A stretch of 32,284 nt of DNA from Methylobacterium brachiatum (GCF_020523825.1 NZ_JAJALK010000031.1:1-32284), one strand, 5' to 3'. Shown: positions 7,489-15,548, numbered from the stretch's first letter. Numbers and translations: made by a program. Notes: generated by a model not told the origin, from the sequence alone.

Positions 7489-7517
7489 GATACGCCCGTA
7501 TCATTTCAAGCGTATCA
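7489..7517. promoter_or_regulatory. Inverted repeat GATACG-CC-CGTATC with extra half site
   Basis: A perfect 6-bp inverted repeat at 7489-7502, followed by a second CGTATCA half site at 7511-7517, 14 bases (from start to start) from the first right arm. It lies in the divergent region between the PepSY gene (minus) and chrB (plus). The same motif with longer arms appears at 9336-9353 upstream of the stand-alone ChrB-domain gene, so it is probably a shared operator. Confidence 0.5.
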
Positions 7518-7653
7518 GTGCTACAAATGAATCTAAAACGAGGCGGCTCGTGGCCGCCGTCATTGAGGCGCTTCGAAGGGCGATCAGGCGGTCCGAAACA
7601 CCATCGAAGCACAGCCGACCCCCACGACATGATGACGCACCTAAAGTGTTATA

Positions 7654-7690
7654 CGCGGCCAAATGTAACAGGTGTTGCAATTTGGCCGCG
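7654..7690. promoter_or_regulatory. Long inverted repeat directly before chrB
   Basis: CGCGGCCAAAT (7654-7664) and ATTTGGCCGCG (7680-7690) form a perfect 11-bp inverted repeat. The inner bases extend the symmetry imperfectly (GTAACA against TGTTGCA). Its right edge is 23 bases from the chrB GTG, which places it over the likely promoter or leader. Autoregulation by ChrB is the simplest reading, but this is inference. Confidence 0.5.
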
Positions 7691-7713
7691 GCTGTGTAGA
7701 CAGAGAGGACGAC

Positions 7714-8709
7714 GTGATTAGCGAGGTAGGTGTGACCGTGCAGCGATGGCTCCTGTTGCTGCATCAGATCCCAACAAAACCCGCCTATTTCCGTGTGAAG
7801 ATCTGGCGTAGGCTCAACGCTATTGGGGCTGTCGCGATTAAGGGCGCGGTCTACGCGCTGCCGGCCGGCGATCAATCCAGAGAAGATTTTGAATGGCTTC
7901 TCAAGGAGATTATCGAAGGTGGCGGCGAGGCGATGATCTGGGAAGCCACGCTGCTGGCTGGGATGTCGGATCAGGAAGTTCGTGAATTATTTAATGCGGC
8001 ACGCGACGATGAGTACACGGACATAATCAAAGTCGTCCGAAAGCTTGACGCCGCACTCGTCGCGATGCCGTCGGCTAACGTTTCTGAAGCCGCCGCCCAG
8101 CTTAAGAGACTAATGTCGCGACGGGATACGATTGTTGCGATCGACTTCTTTGGCGCGAATGGCCGCGAGGCAGCTGACGGCATCCTCGAAGCCCTCGAAG
8201 CGCGGTTGAGCACCCTGGAGATCGCCGTTCAGGAGGGCGTAGTGGACGGACGGCAGAAGGAGGCACCTATGTCGATGTCCCTGAAAGGTAGAACGTGGGT
8301 TACCCGGCAAGACGTCCACGTTGACCGTATCGCTTCGGCTTGGCTGATTCGCCGCTATATCGACTCGGAGGCGCAGTTTAAATTTGTTCAAGCAAAGAAC
8401 TACACCTTGCTGGCGGACGAGTTGCGTTTCGACATGTTTGAGGCGGAGTTTACGCACGAAGGTGATATGTGCACGTTTGAGGTTTTGCTTTCCCGGTTTG
8501 CTCTGAGAGAACCGGCTCTCGTTGCCATCGGTCAGGTCGTTCACGATATCGACCTCAAGGACAATAAATTCGGTCGCGAAGAAACCGCAGGGATCAAAGC
8601 ACTGATTGCTGGAGTCTGCGTGTCCACGAGCAGTGACGAGGAGCGACTGACCCGGGGCGGAGCTGTGTTTGACGTCCTGTTTGAGAGTTTTCGCAAGCCA
8701 CGGGCTTGA
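7714..8709 (+). CDS. chrB: ChrB, chromate-sensing regulator
   Basis: A 331-aa protein starting at GTG 7714, five bases after GAGAGG. The N-terminal domain (about residues 5-150) contains LLHQIPTKPAYFRVKIWRRL and DFEWLLKEIIEGGGEAMIWE, the ChrB N-terminal signature. The C-terminal ChrB domain (about 195-330) opens with TWVTRQDVHVDRIASAWLIRR and includes GDMCTFEVLLSRF. ChrB is known in Ochrobactrum and Cupriavidus as a chromate-responsive regulator of chrA. It is the intact counterpart of the broken copy at 3513-3727. The chrA gene follows about 1.3 kb downstream on the same strand with an unusual AT-rich gap between. The perfect inverted repeat immediately upstream fits self-regulation. Confidence 0.9.
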   Translation: MISEVGVTVQRWLLLLHQIPTKPAYFRVKIWRRLNAIGAVAIKGAVYALPAGDQSREDFEWLLKEIIEGGGEAMIWEATLLAGMSDQEVRELFNAARDDEYTDIIKVVRKLDAALVAMPSANVSEAAAQLKRLMSRRDTIVAIDFFGANGREAADGILEALEARLSTLEIAVQEGVVDGRQKEAPMSMSLKGRTWVTRQDVHVDRIASAWLIRRYIDSEAQFKFVQAKNYTLLADELRFDMFEAEFTHEGDMCTFEVLLSRFALREPALVAIGQVVHDIDLKDNKFGREETAGIKALIAGVCVSTSSDEERLTRGGAVFDVLFESFRKPRA

Positions 8710-9335
8710 TCGATGGCCGGAGACGTCACGCGCTTTACCCGCGTCTCGATGGCGATATTGGGGCTTGTTAAGGCACTCCGACTCCGACCAGCCTATACGT
8801 CCCGCGCATTGTGGCGGCCGGCACACAGACAGGACCGCGTTCGAAACACCGCGGCAATTGCTCCGTTCATCACCCGTCGCTGACGGATGATCGATGGCCT
8901 GCCGGAATGCGCCATCAACATGCGTCCAAGCCTCCCCAACAGTTCGTCAAGTCGTCGGTAATCCGCAGTTAGCTTATAGACGTCCGCTGGAGCCGATGCG
9001 TTGCACAGCAGACGTGCGTATTTCGACCGCATGATCCGTTTTTCGATCTATTTTTCATTTATTCCCGGTCGTAGTTTTGCATGATTACAGTAATTGCGAC
9101 TGTGCACGGTACGTAGCAGTTTTACATAAAACTATATTTTGTTTCGGTATTTTTATTTAAATCTGAACACGATTTTTGGTTGCGGACAAATGATTTAGAG
9201 CATGGTCGTGTGTATTATTCGATTTGTGCTTCTTCGAGTGCGCGCATTCAAACTGTTCCATATTAATGCCTCGATACCGAGAGGTGCATGCGGCAATAGC
9301 CACATACTGGAAACCCTCGCCACCGCAAGCCGCCC
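8710..9335. other. Gene-poor AT-rich gap between chrB and the ChrB-domain gene
   Basis: Nothing convincing is encoded. A minus-strand frame at 8793-9032 (79 codons, containing KLTADYRRLDELLGRLGRML) has a helical look but a poor ribosome binding site and may be a gene fragment. From about 9035 to 9225 the sequence becomes strongly AT-rich, with runs such as TATTTTTATTTAAAT, unlike the flanking genes. It probably marks an insertion or deletion scar, or a promoter-rich region, within the chromate cluster. Confidence 0.45.
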
Positions 9336-9353
9336 TTGATACGTGCGTATCAA
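9336..9353. promoter_or_regulatory. Perfect inverted repeat TTGATACG-TG-CGTATCAA
   Basis: An 8-bp perfect inverted repeat with a 2-base centre, 109 bases before the ChrB-domain gene. Its core GATACG-N2-CGTATC is identical to the one at 7489-7502, which lies about the same distance (96 bases) from the PepSY gene. The repeat is a strong candidate for the binding site of a dimeric regulator that controls both chromate units. Confidence 0.55.
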
Positions 9354-9462
9354 TTTCTATTTACACGGGAACGCATGTAGCTTATACCGGCAGATGGCGG
9401 CGCCTGCTTGATCGCCGCCCTGAGGTTCAGGGCTTGCGCGGGAAAGGCTATGGAGGAGCGCA

Positions 9463-9933
9463 ATGAAGTGGGTGACCCGCGAACGTCCCGTCATCGACCG
9501 GATCGCCTGTCCCTGGCTGATCGATCGGTTTATCGATCAGGAGCCCGAGTTCCTGTTTGTACCATCTGACCAAGTCACAGCCACGGCGCAGGCGACAGGC
9601 GCTACGCCCTACGACGTGCCCGATGTGAAGTTCACGCACATCGGTGATGGATGCACCTTCGACACTTTCCTAGCGGAATACGGACTAAGCCGCGATCCAG
9701 CTCTTGTGACGATCGCAGCCATTGTGCGGGGCGCCGATACGAACCGCCACGATCTGACACCACAATCGTCGGGTCTGCTCGCCATCTCGATGGGATTGCG
9801 CGATCTCACGCCTGACGACAACGAAGTCCTGAAATACGGTTTTGTCATTTACGACGCTCTTCATGCTTGGGCAAAGAAGAGACAGACGGAAAATCACGCT
9901 TGGCCGCCTATTTCTGGCGAAATTTCTAGGTAA
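9463..9933 (+). CDS. Stand-alone ChrB C-terminal domain protein
   Basis: A 156-aa protein made only of the ChrB C-terminal domain. It opens WVTRERPVIDRIACPWLIDR, then has DGCTFDTFLAEYG and IVRGADTNRHDLTPQ, matching the second half of the rhodanese fusion at 6104-6934 more closely than the regulator at 7714. GGAG lies about seven bases before the ATG. It lacks any DNA-binding part, so an enzymatic or sensory function is more likely than repression. It is followed after 112 AT-rich bases by chrA, and probably belongs to the same transcription unit. Confidence 0.85.
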   Translation: MKWVTRERPVIDRIACPWLIDRFIDQEPEFLFVPSDQVTATAQATGATPYDVPDVKFTHIGDGCTFDTFLAEYGLSRDPALVTIAAIVRGADTNRHDLTPQSSGLLAISMGLRDLTPDDNEVLKYGFVIYDALHAWAKKRQTENHAWPPISGEISR

Positions 9934-10045
9934 ATAATAACGATATAGGCATTATAAAATATTTTTATCGTTTTGTTCGACCATAAATCACCAATTTACA
10001 GATACATATCACTAATAATATATCATCAAAGCACCTGGAGAAATT

Positions 10046-11479
10046 ATGATAATTCTAGATAAGTCGATGAACAATTCTACCTGTCGGCAAAGAGATGACT
10101 CGGAGGCTATCTCAACGTTATCCCGACCGCAGAGTAGTATCACGCTCGGTGAGGCGCTGCCAGTCTGGGCGCGCATCGCGGCTCTCTCCTTCGGCGGTCC
10201 GGCCGGCCAGATCGCGGTCATGCATCGCGTCCTAGTCGAGGAGAAGCGTTGGATCTCCGAGAACCGCTTCCTGCACGCACTGAATTTCTGCACCCTTCTC
10301 CCCGGGCCGGAGGCGCAGCAGCTTGCTGCCTATATCGGCTGGCTCATGCACGGCACCCGGGGTGGCGTGATCGCAGGAGGCTTGTTCGTCCTGCCCGGGG
10401 TGCTCGCGATCATGGCCCTGAGCTGGATCTACGTCCTCTACGGCAACGTTGGGATAATAGCGGGGTTATATTTCGGCCTCAAGGCGGCTGTCCTCGCCAT
10501 CGTGGCCGAAGCAGTTCTGCGCATCGGTCGACGTGCCCTCAAAGGCCAGGCCATGGTCGCACTGGCGGCGACTGCTTTCGTGGCCATTTTTTTCTTTGAT
10601 GTACCTTTTCCGATCATCATCCTGATGGCCGGCATTATCGGGTTTTATGGTGGTCGCGCCGGCCTATCCCAGTTTCGAGGTAGCGGTCACGGCGCAGCCC
10701 ACAAGGATGATGGCGGTCCCTACCTGCTCGGTGACGACGAGCTACCGCGCGAGCGTGCGACATTGGGCGCCACGCTCCGCACCCTAGGAGTTTGGCTCGC
10801 GATCTGGCTGCTCCCCGTTGCCGCCGTCCTGCTGACTGTCGGGACCGACGATGTCTTTGCCAACATCGCGGTGTTCTTCTCCAAGATGGCAATGGTGACC
10901 TTCGGGGGCGCCTACGCGGTGCTGTCCTACGTCGCCCAGCAGGCGGTGGAGCACTACGGCTGGCTGAAGCCCGGCGAGATGCTCGACGGCCTCGGCATGG
11001 CCGAGACCACGCCCGGTCCGCTGATTATGGTCACGCAGTTCGTCGGGTTCATGGCTGCGTTCCGCGCACCTGGGGCCATGCCGCCGCTGCTTGCCGCAAC
11101 GTTAGGCGGCCTGCTGACTACCTGGGTGACCTTCGCCCCCTGCTTTCTCTGGATCTTTGTCGGCGCACCGTACTGCGAGCGCCTACGTGGCAATCGTGCC
11201 CTGGCCGGTGCATTGTCCGCCATAACCGCGGCAGTCGTGGGCGTTATTCTAAATCTAGCCGTCTGGTTTGCCCTGCACACGCTCTTCGGCGAACTTTACC
11301 ACTTCACCATGGGCCCAATCGGTGTCGACGTTCCAGTCTTGTCCAGTCTGAACATCTTCGCGCTCGGTCTTGCAGCGTTCTCGGCGCTCGCCGTCTTCAG
11401 GCTGAATCTCGGTATGATCCCGACGATTGGTGCTTGTGCGGCCGCCGGTATCACCCTCCAACTCACAGGGTTGATCTAA
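10046..11479 (+). CDS. chrA: Chromate transporter ChrA
   Basis: A 477-aa inner-membrane exporter of the CHR family (long-chain, two homologous halves). The first half holds VWARIAALSFGGPAGQIAVM and FCTLLPGPEAQQLAAYIGW; the second repeats the pattern as MVTFGGAYAVLSYVAQQ and GLGMAETTPGPLIMVTQFVG. About ten or more hydrophobic segments are visible. GGAG six bases before ATG 10046 supports the start. It pumps chromate out of the cytoplasm, probably driven by the membrane potential. The stop codon overlaps the next ATG (TAATG), coupling it to the small periplasmic protein. It is the working counterpart of the deleted copy at 5724-6101. Confidence 0.95.
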   Translation: MIILDKSMNNSTCRQRDDSEAISTLSRPQSSITLGEALPVWARIAALSFGGPAGQIAVMHRVLVEEKRWISENRFLHALNFCTLLPGPEAQQLAAYIGWLMHGTRGGVIAGGLFVLPGVLAIMALSWIYVLYGNVGIIAGLYFGLKAAVLAIVAEAVLRIGRRALKGQAMVALAATAFVAIFFFDVPFPIIILMAGIIGFYGGRAGLSQFRGSGHGAAHKDDGGPYLLGDDELPRERATLGATLRTLGVWLAIWLLPVAAVLLTVGTDDVFANIAVFFSKMAMVTFGGAYAVLSYVAQQAVEHYGWLKPGEMLDGLGMAETTPGPLIMVTQFVGFMAAFRAPGAMPPLLAATLGGLLTTWVTFAPCFLWIFVGAPYCERLRGNRALAGALSAITAAVVGVILNLAVWFALHTLFGELYHFTMGPIGVDVPVLSSLNIFALGLAAFSALAVFRLNLGMIPTIGACAAAGITLQLTGLI

Positions 11480-11835
11480 TGCGCGTCGAACTTCTCGCTC
11501 TCTCTCTCGTCGTCAGCATTTTGGCAGGTGGCGAAGCTCGTGCCGGAGAAGTGTATCGTCAACTAAACGCCTCCGAGATCCAAGCCCGGTTCGTCGGCAA
11601 GGAAGTGACCGACGAAGTGCATTGGAGTTATCGGTTCGCGCCGAGAGGGCGTCTGTACGTCGTCTCTCTCGGCCGCGCCAGCACCGGCCGATGGCGGTTC
11701 AAGGGCGATGCTCTTTGTCTAGGCGCCGAGCCCTGCACCCAGGTCTGGATGGCCGGTTCTCGCGTCGAGTTCCGACGCGATGACGGCACTTTGCCTGAGG
11801 AGGGCGTGCTCAAAGCGCCAGCGTCTCGCTTCTGA
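11479..11835 (+). CDS. Small periplasmic protein of the ChrA-linked family, copy 3
   Basis: A 118-aa protein whose ATG overlaps the chrA stop. The signal peptide is LLALSLVVSILAGGEARAG. The mature part follows the same plan as the copies at 1505-1900 and 4742-5116: VYRQLNASEIQARFVGKEVT, DEVHWSYRF, GRWRFKGDALC, CTQVWMAGSRVEFRRDDGTL, PEEGVL. It is closest to copy 2. Translational coupling to chrA is direct evidence that it acts with the transporter, for example by binding or processing chromate or Cr(III) outside the cytoplasmic membrane; this function is inferred. Confidence 0.8.
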   Translation: MRVELLALSLVVSILAGGEARAGEVYRQLNASEIQARFVGKEVTDEVHWSYRFAPRGRLYVVSLGRASTGRWRFKGDALCLGAEPCTQVWMAGSRVEFRRDDGTLPEEGVLKAPASRF

Positions 11836-11950
11836 GACACAGCTCTATAGTGCCGAGCCGCAGCTGCTCGGGCCTCGCCTGGCTTCGTTTTTGATGAGGC
11901 GCCACGTCGTGTAAGATAAACCTTTTGCCAGATTGGGAAGGTTATTCCAA

Positions 11951-12451
11951 ATGAAGACATTGCATAACCGGAAGTATATTATGGGTTACTCCGGACGACG
12001 CGTTGACACGACCGCAAAAATCTCTGATCAAGACAGACCGTTTAAGTCCGTCGATCTCGTCACAGAGATCGTATCGGCCTATGTTTCAAAAAACCCCCTT
12101 CCTCCGGCCGAGTTGCCGATGCTTATTGGCAACATTCACGCGGCCGTTGATAATCTCGCGCGTAGACCCCCTCTGTCTAAAGCCGCGGAGACAGCGACAC
12201 CTGCGCAGATCCGCAAATCGATCACGTCGAATGCGCTGATCAGCTTTATCGATGGCAAGCCCTACAGGACCTTGAAACGGCACCTCGCCAGCCATGGACT
12301 CGACCCCTCCAGCTACCGTGAACGTTACGGCCTGCCCGAGGATTACCCGATGGTGGCCGCCAGCTATGCCGCGCTGCGGTCACAACTCGCCAAGGCGATC
12401 GGCCTCGGTAGCGTTGCGGGATGGCCGGTACCCGGCTCAACTCCGGCGTGA
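11951..12451 (+). CDS. MucR/Ros-type transcriptional regulator without the zinc-finger cysteine
   Basis: About 166 aa. The N-terminal part (VDLVTEIVSAYVSKNPLPPAELPMLI) is the MucR family oligomerisation region, and the C-terminal part (DGKPYRTLKRHLASHGLDPS, then YRERYGLPEDYPMVAASYAA) is the DNA-binding domain. Zinc-binding MucR/Ros proteins have Cys in a CLEDGK motif; here the sequence is ISFIDGK, with no Cys, as in some Mesorhizobium and Methylobacterium paralogues thought to fold without zinc. Two starts are possible: 11951 (GGAAGG nine bases upstream) and 11981 (GGAAG six bases upstream). It stands 81 bases before the DUF1259-Rap1a-ATP-grasp-PBP run on the same strand and could regulate it, or chrA upstream. 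Confidence 0.85.
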   Translation: MKTLHNRKYIMGYSGRRVDTTAKISDQDRPFKSVDLVTEIVSAYVSKNPLPPAELPMLIGNIHAAVDNLARRPPLSKAAETATPAQIRKSITSNALISFIDGKPYRTLKRHLASHGLDPSSYRERYGLPEDYPMVAASYAALRSQLAKAIGLGSVAGWPVPGSTPA

Positions 12452-12531
12452 AGGCGTTCTTCCCGAGGAGGACATCCCGCGAAAACCTGGGCACCGGCAG
12501 TGAGGCCGGGGCGGAAGATGGAGATGAGACC

Positions 12532-13494
12532 ATGCAACGCATTACTGCAACTCTTGCGCTCCTGGGGCTTGTGACCTGCACGAGCGCGGCATCAGCCGCC
12601 GAGGAGTGGCAGCAGGCCATCGCGACTGGCCTCGGCAAGCCGGGCACCGTGATGCCGGGCGGGGTCTACCGGGTCGGGCTGCCACGCACTGACCTTGCGG
12701 TCACACTCGACGGGGTCCGGATCAAGCCAGCCCTCGCGCTCGGCTCCTGGCTCGCCTTCACGAAGACGGGTGACAACGAGGTCATGGTGATGGGCGACCT
12801 CGTCCTGACCGAGGACGAGGTGAACCCGGTGATGAAGCGCCTGGTCGAGGGCGGCGTAGAGATCACTGCCCTGCACAACCACCTGCTGCGCGCTTCACCC
12901 AGCACGCTCTACATGCACGTCTCCGGGCATGGTGAGCCGGGCAAGCTGTCCACGACCCTGATGGGCGCCCTGGGCGCCAGCCGGACACCATTCGGAGGTG
13001 AGACGGCGGGCGGCAAGCCGCCAGCAACGGCGTCCACGGGACCAGCCTCGGCCGGCGAGGGGCCGGTTCCCGCCAAGCCGACGGCGTCTGATGGCGCGCT
13101 CGATCTCGACACGGGGGCTATCGACAGGGCCCTCGGCCACAAAGGTAAGGTCAACGGCGGCGTCTACGCGGTCAGCGTTCCGCGATCCGAGACACCGAAA
13201 GACCACGGCATGTTCGTGCCCGAGGCGATGGGCTCGGCGATCGCCATCAACTTCCAACCCACCGGCGGCGGCAAGGCGGCGATTACGGGTGACTTCGTGC
13301 TGATCGCCGACGAGGTGAACCCGGTGATCAAGGCGCTCCGCACGAACGGCATCGAGGTCACGGCCCTGCACAACCACATGCTCGACGACGAGCCGCGCCT
13401 GTTCTTCATGCACTTCTGGGCCAATGACGACGCGGGCAAGCTGGCCAATGGCCTACGCGAGGCTCTCGACCAAGTGAAGGTCGCCAAAGGCTGA
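12532..13494 (+). CDS. Secreted DUF1259 protein with two tandem repeats
   Basis: A 320-aa protein with a Sec signal (MQRITATLALLGLVTCTSAASA); GGAG precedes the ATG at 12532. It holds two copies of the DUF1259 (LppY/LpqO-like) unit joined by a Pro/Ala/Gly linker at about residues 160-190. Both units contain the same core: VMGDLVLTEDEVNPVMKRL with ITALHNHLL in the first, and ADEVNPVIKALR with VTALHNHMLDDEP and FFMHFWANDDAGKLA in the second. The repeated LHNH motif looks like a metal or active site, although no activity is established for the family. Its stop overlaps the next ATG (TGATG). A chimeric ORF just downstream and a fragment at 17549-17653 carry pieces of the same gene. Confidence 0.85.
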   Translation: MQRITATLALLGLVTCTSAASAAEEWQQAIATGLGKPGTVMPGGVYRVGLPRTDLAVTLDGVRIKPALALGSWLAFTKTGDNEVMVMGDLVLTEDEVNPVMKRLVEGGVEITALHNHLLRASPSTLYMHVSGHGEPGKLSTTLMGALGASRTPFGGETAGGKPPATASTGPASAGEGPVPAKPTASDGALDLDTGAIDRALGHKGKVNGGVYAVSVPRSETPKDHGMFVPEAMGSAIAINFQPTGGGKAAITGDFVLIADEVNPVIKALRTNGIEVTALHNHMLDDEPRLFFMHFWANDDAGKLANGLREALDQVKVAKG

Positions 13495-13949
13495 TGGGCG
13501 CGGATACGGTCGTGCTCGCTGGAAACCGAAACCAACCGTGCATTGCGGAGGCGCATCCGAGCAGTGCTCGTACAGCGACGATTTCAATCCACCGGCGCCC
13601 TGACTTCCCCATTTTCGTGGCGACGGTACTCGCAGCGGTCCTCTTCACTGCAGGGGCGAAAGCCTCTGCTGTCGACTGCGCGGTACAACCCTGCCCAAGT
13701 GAGACAGAACGGCAAGCGACAGGCGAGCCTGGGACGAACTCGGTCGATCGGCGGGCGATGACGGCCCGGGATCTCTATCGGGCCTGCCTCGCCGAGCAGG
13801 GCTGGGCTTCGGGCTGGTGCGCGGCCTACCAGCACATGCTCGACGACGAACCGCGGCTGTTGCTCATGCACTTCCGGGCAAACGACGCGGCAAGGCTCTC
13901 CGAAGATCGGTGCGCCTCCCTTGCTCAGATGGAGGTCGCCCGATGCTGA
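13494..13949 (+). CDS. Chimeric ORF: Rap1a-like head fused to a DUF1259 tail
   Basis: A 151-aa frame. Residues 1-111 (to about base 13829) resemble the N-terminal part of the next gene: signal-like segment (PIFVATVLAAVLFTAGAKAS), AVDCAVQPCPS, then TARDLYRACLAEQGWASGWC. From about base 13830 it switches to the C-terminal end of DUF1259 (HMLDDEPRLLLMHFRANDAA, then QMEVARC), closely matching the protein at 12532-13494. The stop overlaps the start of the following gene (ATGCTGA). This is the expected product of tandem duplication of a DUF1259-Rap1a pair followed by deletion within the repeat. It lacks the second half of the Rap1a domain and most of DUF1259, so it is probably non-functional, though still an open, translatable frame. 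Confidence 0.8.
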   Translation: MGADTVVLAGNRNQPCIAEAHPSSARTATISIHRRPDFPIFVATVLAAVLFTAGAKASAVDCAVQPCPSETERQATGEPGTNSVDRRAMTARDLYRACLAEQGWASGWCAAYQHMLDDEPRLLLMHFRANDAARLSEDRCASLAQMEVARC

Positions 13950-14428
13950 CAGGTAGCCTCGCCACATCGACGATGCGCGCGATCTATATGCGTGCCAAAC
14001 CTCCCCTCGTGATGGCAGCATTTGTTGCTGCCGTCCTGTCGGTGGAGATACCCCAAGCCGACGCTGCCGAGTGCGCAACACAGCCCTGCGTGCCGAACAA
14101 GCAGGGACCCACGTCGGCCGACCCTGGAAAGTCGTCGGCGGGTCCAGTCGATATCCGCGAGAGAAGGACCGGAGACCTCTACCGGGCGTGTCTTGCCGCG
14201 CAGGGCGAGGCTTCGGGCTGGTGCAGCGCCTACCTCTTGGGCGTCGCCGACACGCTCACGGCCTTCGGCGACGGCGGCAACAGGGGTGGTCTCTGCAACG
14301 TCGACTACAGCATCGAGCAGCTGTCGGAGACCTTCCTGACCTGGGCGCGGGCGCATGACGGCATGTTGCAGCTCGACATGCTGGCCGGGGTCACACTCGC
14401 CTTCCGGCAGCGCTGGCCTTGCCAGTAG
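13943..14428 (+). CDS. Rap1a/Tai-like secreted protein
   Basis: A 161-aa protein; GGAGG seven bases before the ATG at 13943 fixes the start, inside the end of the chimeric ORF. It has a signal segment (PPLVMAAFVAAVLSVEIPQADA), a short AECATQPC element and then a Rap1a/Tai-type domain: DLYRACLAAQGEASGWCSAY, LGVADTLTAFG, GLCNVDYSIEQL, and LAFRQRWPC at the end. The four Cys of the domain fit two disulphides. Rap1a-type proteins include immunity proteins of type VI amidase effectors in Serratia, but many family members have no effector partner, and none is seen here. Linkage with DUF1259 and a penicillin-binding protein suggests a periplasmic, cell-wall related role. Confidence 0.72.
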   Translation: MLTGSLATSTMRAIYMRAKPPLVMAAFVAAVLSVEIPQADAAECATQPCVPNKQGPTSADPGKSSAGPVDIRERRTGDLYRACLAAQGEASGWCSAYLLGVADTLTAFGDGGNRGGLCNVDYSIEQLSETFLTWARAHDGMLQLDMLAGVTLAFRQRWPCQ

Positions 14429-14507
14429 AGCGCGGCGCGCCGGAACCGGAGCTTCCCTTCGGCCCCATCCAACGGGCCCTGATGCAAACCATCCTCTCGG
14501 GCGACTC

Positions 14508-15548
14508 ATGTCCAACGCAGATCCGCACCCGTTCAAGGTCGCTATCGTCTGGCGGGGCGACGCTCAGGCTCGCGCCGAGGCACGCCCGGAGACCAGCCGG
14601 TTCGCGGCGATCTTCGCCGCCCTGGAGCGGCATGGGGTGGTCGCCGAACCCGCCGTCTGGACCGAGGATCTCGCTGGCGAGGTCCGGGCCCAACTCATGG
14701 CGGCGGACGGCGTGCTCGTCTGGGTGAACCCCGTGGCGGAGGACATCGGCGAAGGCCGCAGAGTGCTCGACGCGGTGCTGCGGGAAGTGGCGGGCGCCGG
14801 CATCCTCGTCAGCGGTCATCCGGACGTGATCGACCGGATGGGCACCAAGGAGGTGCTGTACCGGACTCGAGAGATGGGCTGGGGATCGGAGACGCACCTC
14901 TACGAGAGCCATGCCGCCCTCACGGCGGCATTCCCCGGGCGGCTGACCTTGGGACCGCGGGCGCTGAAGCGGAGCCGCGGCAATGGCGGCATCGGCGTGT
15001 GGAAGGTCGAGCGCGCGGCGGGTTCGGACGTCCTGGTGCAGGAGGCATGCGACAGGAGCCAGCGCATCGTGCGGCTCGACGCGTTCATGTCGGAGCGCGC
15101 TTTCGACTTCACGGCGGGCGGCACCCTCGTCGACCAACCGTTCCAGGCGCGGCACTTGGAGGGGATGATCCGCTGCTACGTGTCCGGCGACCGAGTCGCC
15201 GGGTTCGGTCACCAACTGGTCCGGGCGCTCGCCCCGCCCGAGGCTGGATCGGCCCCACGGCGCCTATATTCTGGACTGAATGACGAGCGCTTCCAGCGTC
15301 TGCGGGTCCTGCTGGAGCGAGACTGGATACCGCAGATGACGCAGCGGCTTGACCTCGGGCCGAACGACCTGCCGGTCATCTGGGACGCCGACTTCCTGTT
15401 GGGACCGAAGGATGCGGCCGGGCAGGACACGTATGTGCTCTGCGAGATCAATGCGAGTTCGGTGTTTCCGATGCCTGACGAGGCGCCCGACGCCCTGGCG
15501 GCAACGACGCTTCGGCGACTGATCGAAGCTCGTGTCTGCCAGGCGTGA
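14508..15548 (+). CDS. ATP-grasp-like protein, Cj0069 family
   Basis: A 346-aa soluble protein. The N-terminal third is a Rossmann-like preATP-grasp region (FKVAIVWRGDAQARAEARPE, then LMAADGVLVWVNPVAEDIGE). The middle holds the ATP-binding features RSRGNGGIGVWKVE and VLVQEACDR, and the C-terminus ends with the metal-binding pattern YVLCEINASSVFPMPDEAP. These fit an ATP-grasp ligase that joins a carboxylate to an amine or thiol; the substrate is unknown. The name follows the Campylobacter Cj0069 family. It starts 79 bases after the Rap1a-like gene and the penicillin-binding protein begins about 40 bases after its stop, so the genes look like one operon. No strong ribosome binding site is visible at 14508. 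Confidence 0.75.
   Translation: MSNADPHPFKVAIVWRGDAQARAEARPETSRFAAIFAALERHGVVAEPAVWTEDLAGEVRAQLMAADGVLVWVNPVAEDIGEGRRVLDAVLREVAGAGILVSGHPDVIDRMGTKEVLYRTREMGWGSETHLYESHAALTAAFPGRLTLGPRALKRSRGNGGIGVWKVERAAGSDVLVQEACDRSQRIVRLDAFMSERAFDFTAGGTLVDQPFQARHLEGMIRCYVSGDRVAGFGHQLVRALAPPEAGSAPRRLYSGLNDERFQRLRVLLERDWIPQMTQRLDLGPNDLPVIWDADFLLGPKDAAGQDTYVLCEINASSVFPMPDEAPDALAATTLRRLIEARVCQA

Noticed and set aside
8793..9032. 79-codon minus-strand ORF in the chrB gap as a real gene
   Set aside because: Weak ribosome binding site and a second half of unlikely composition. Kept only as a remark in the gap entry.
13943..14428. Immunity protein of a toxin pair
   Set aside because: The Rap1a-like domain alone suggests immunity, but no amidase or other effector gene lies beside it, so I did not call a toxin-immunity system.
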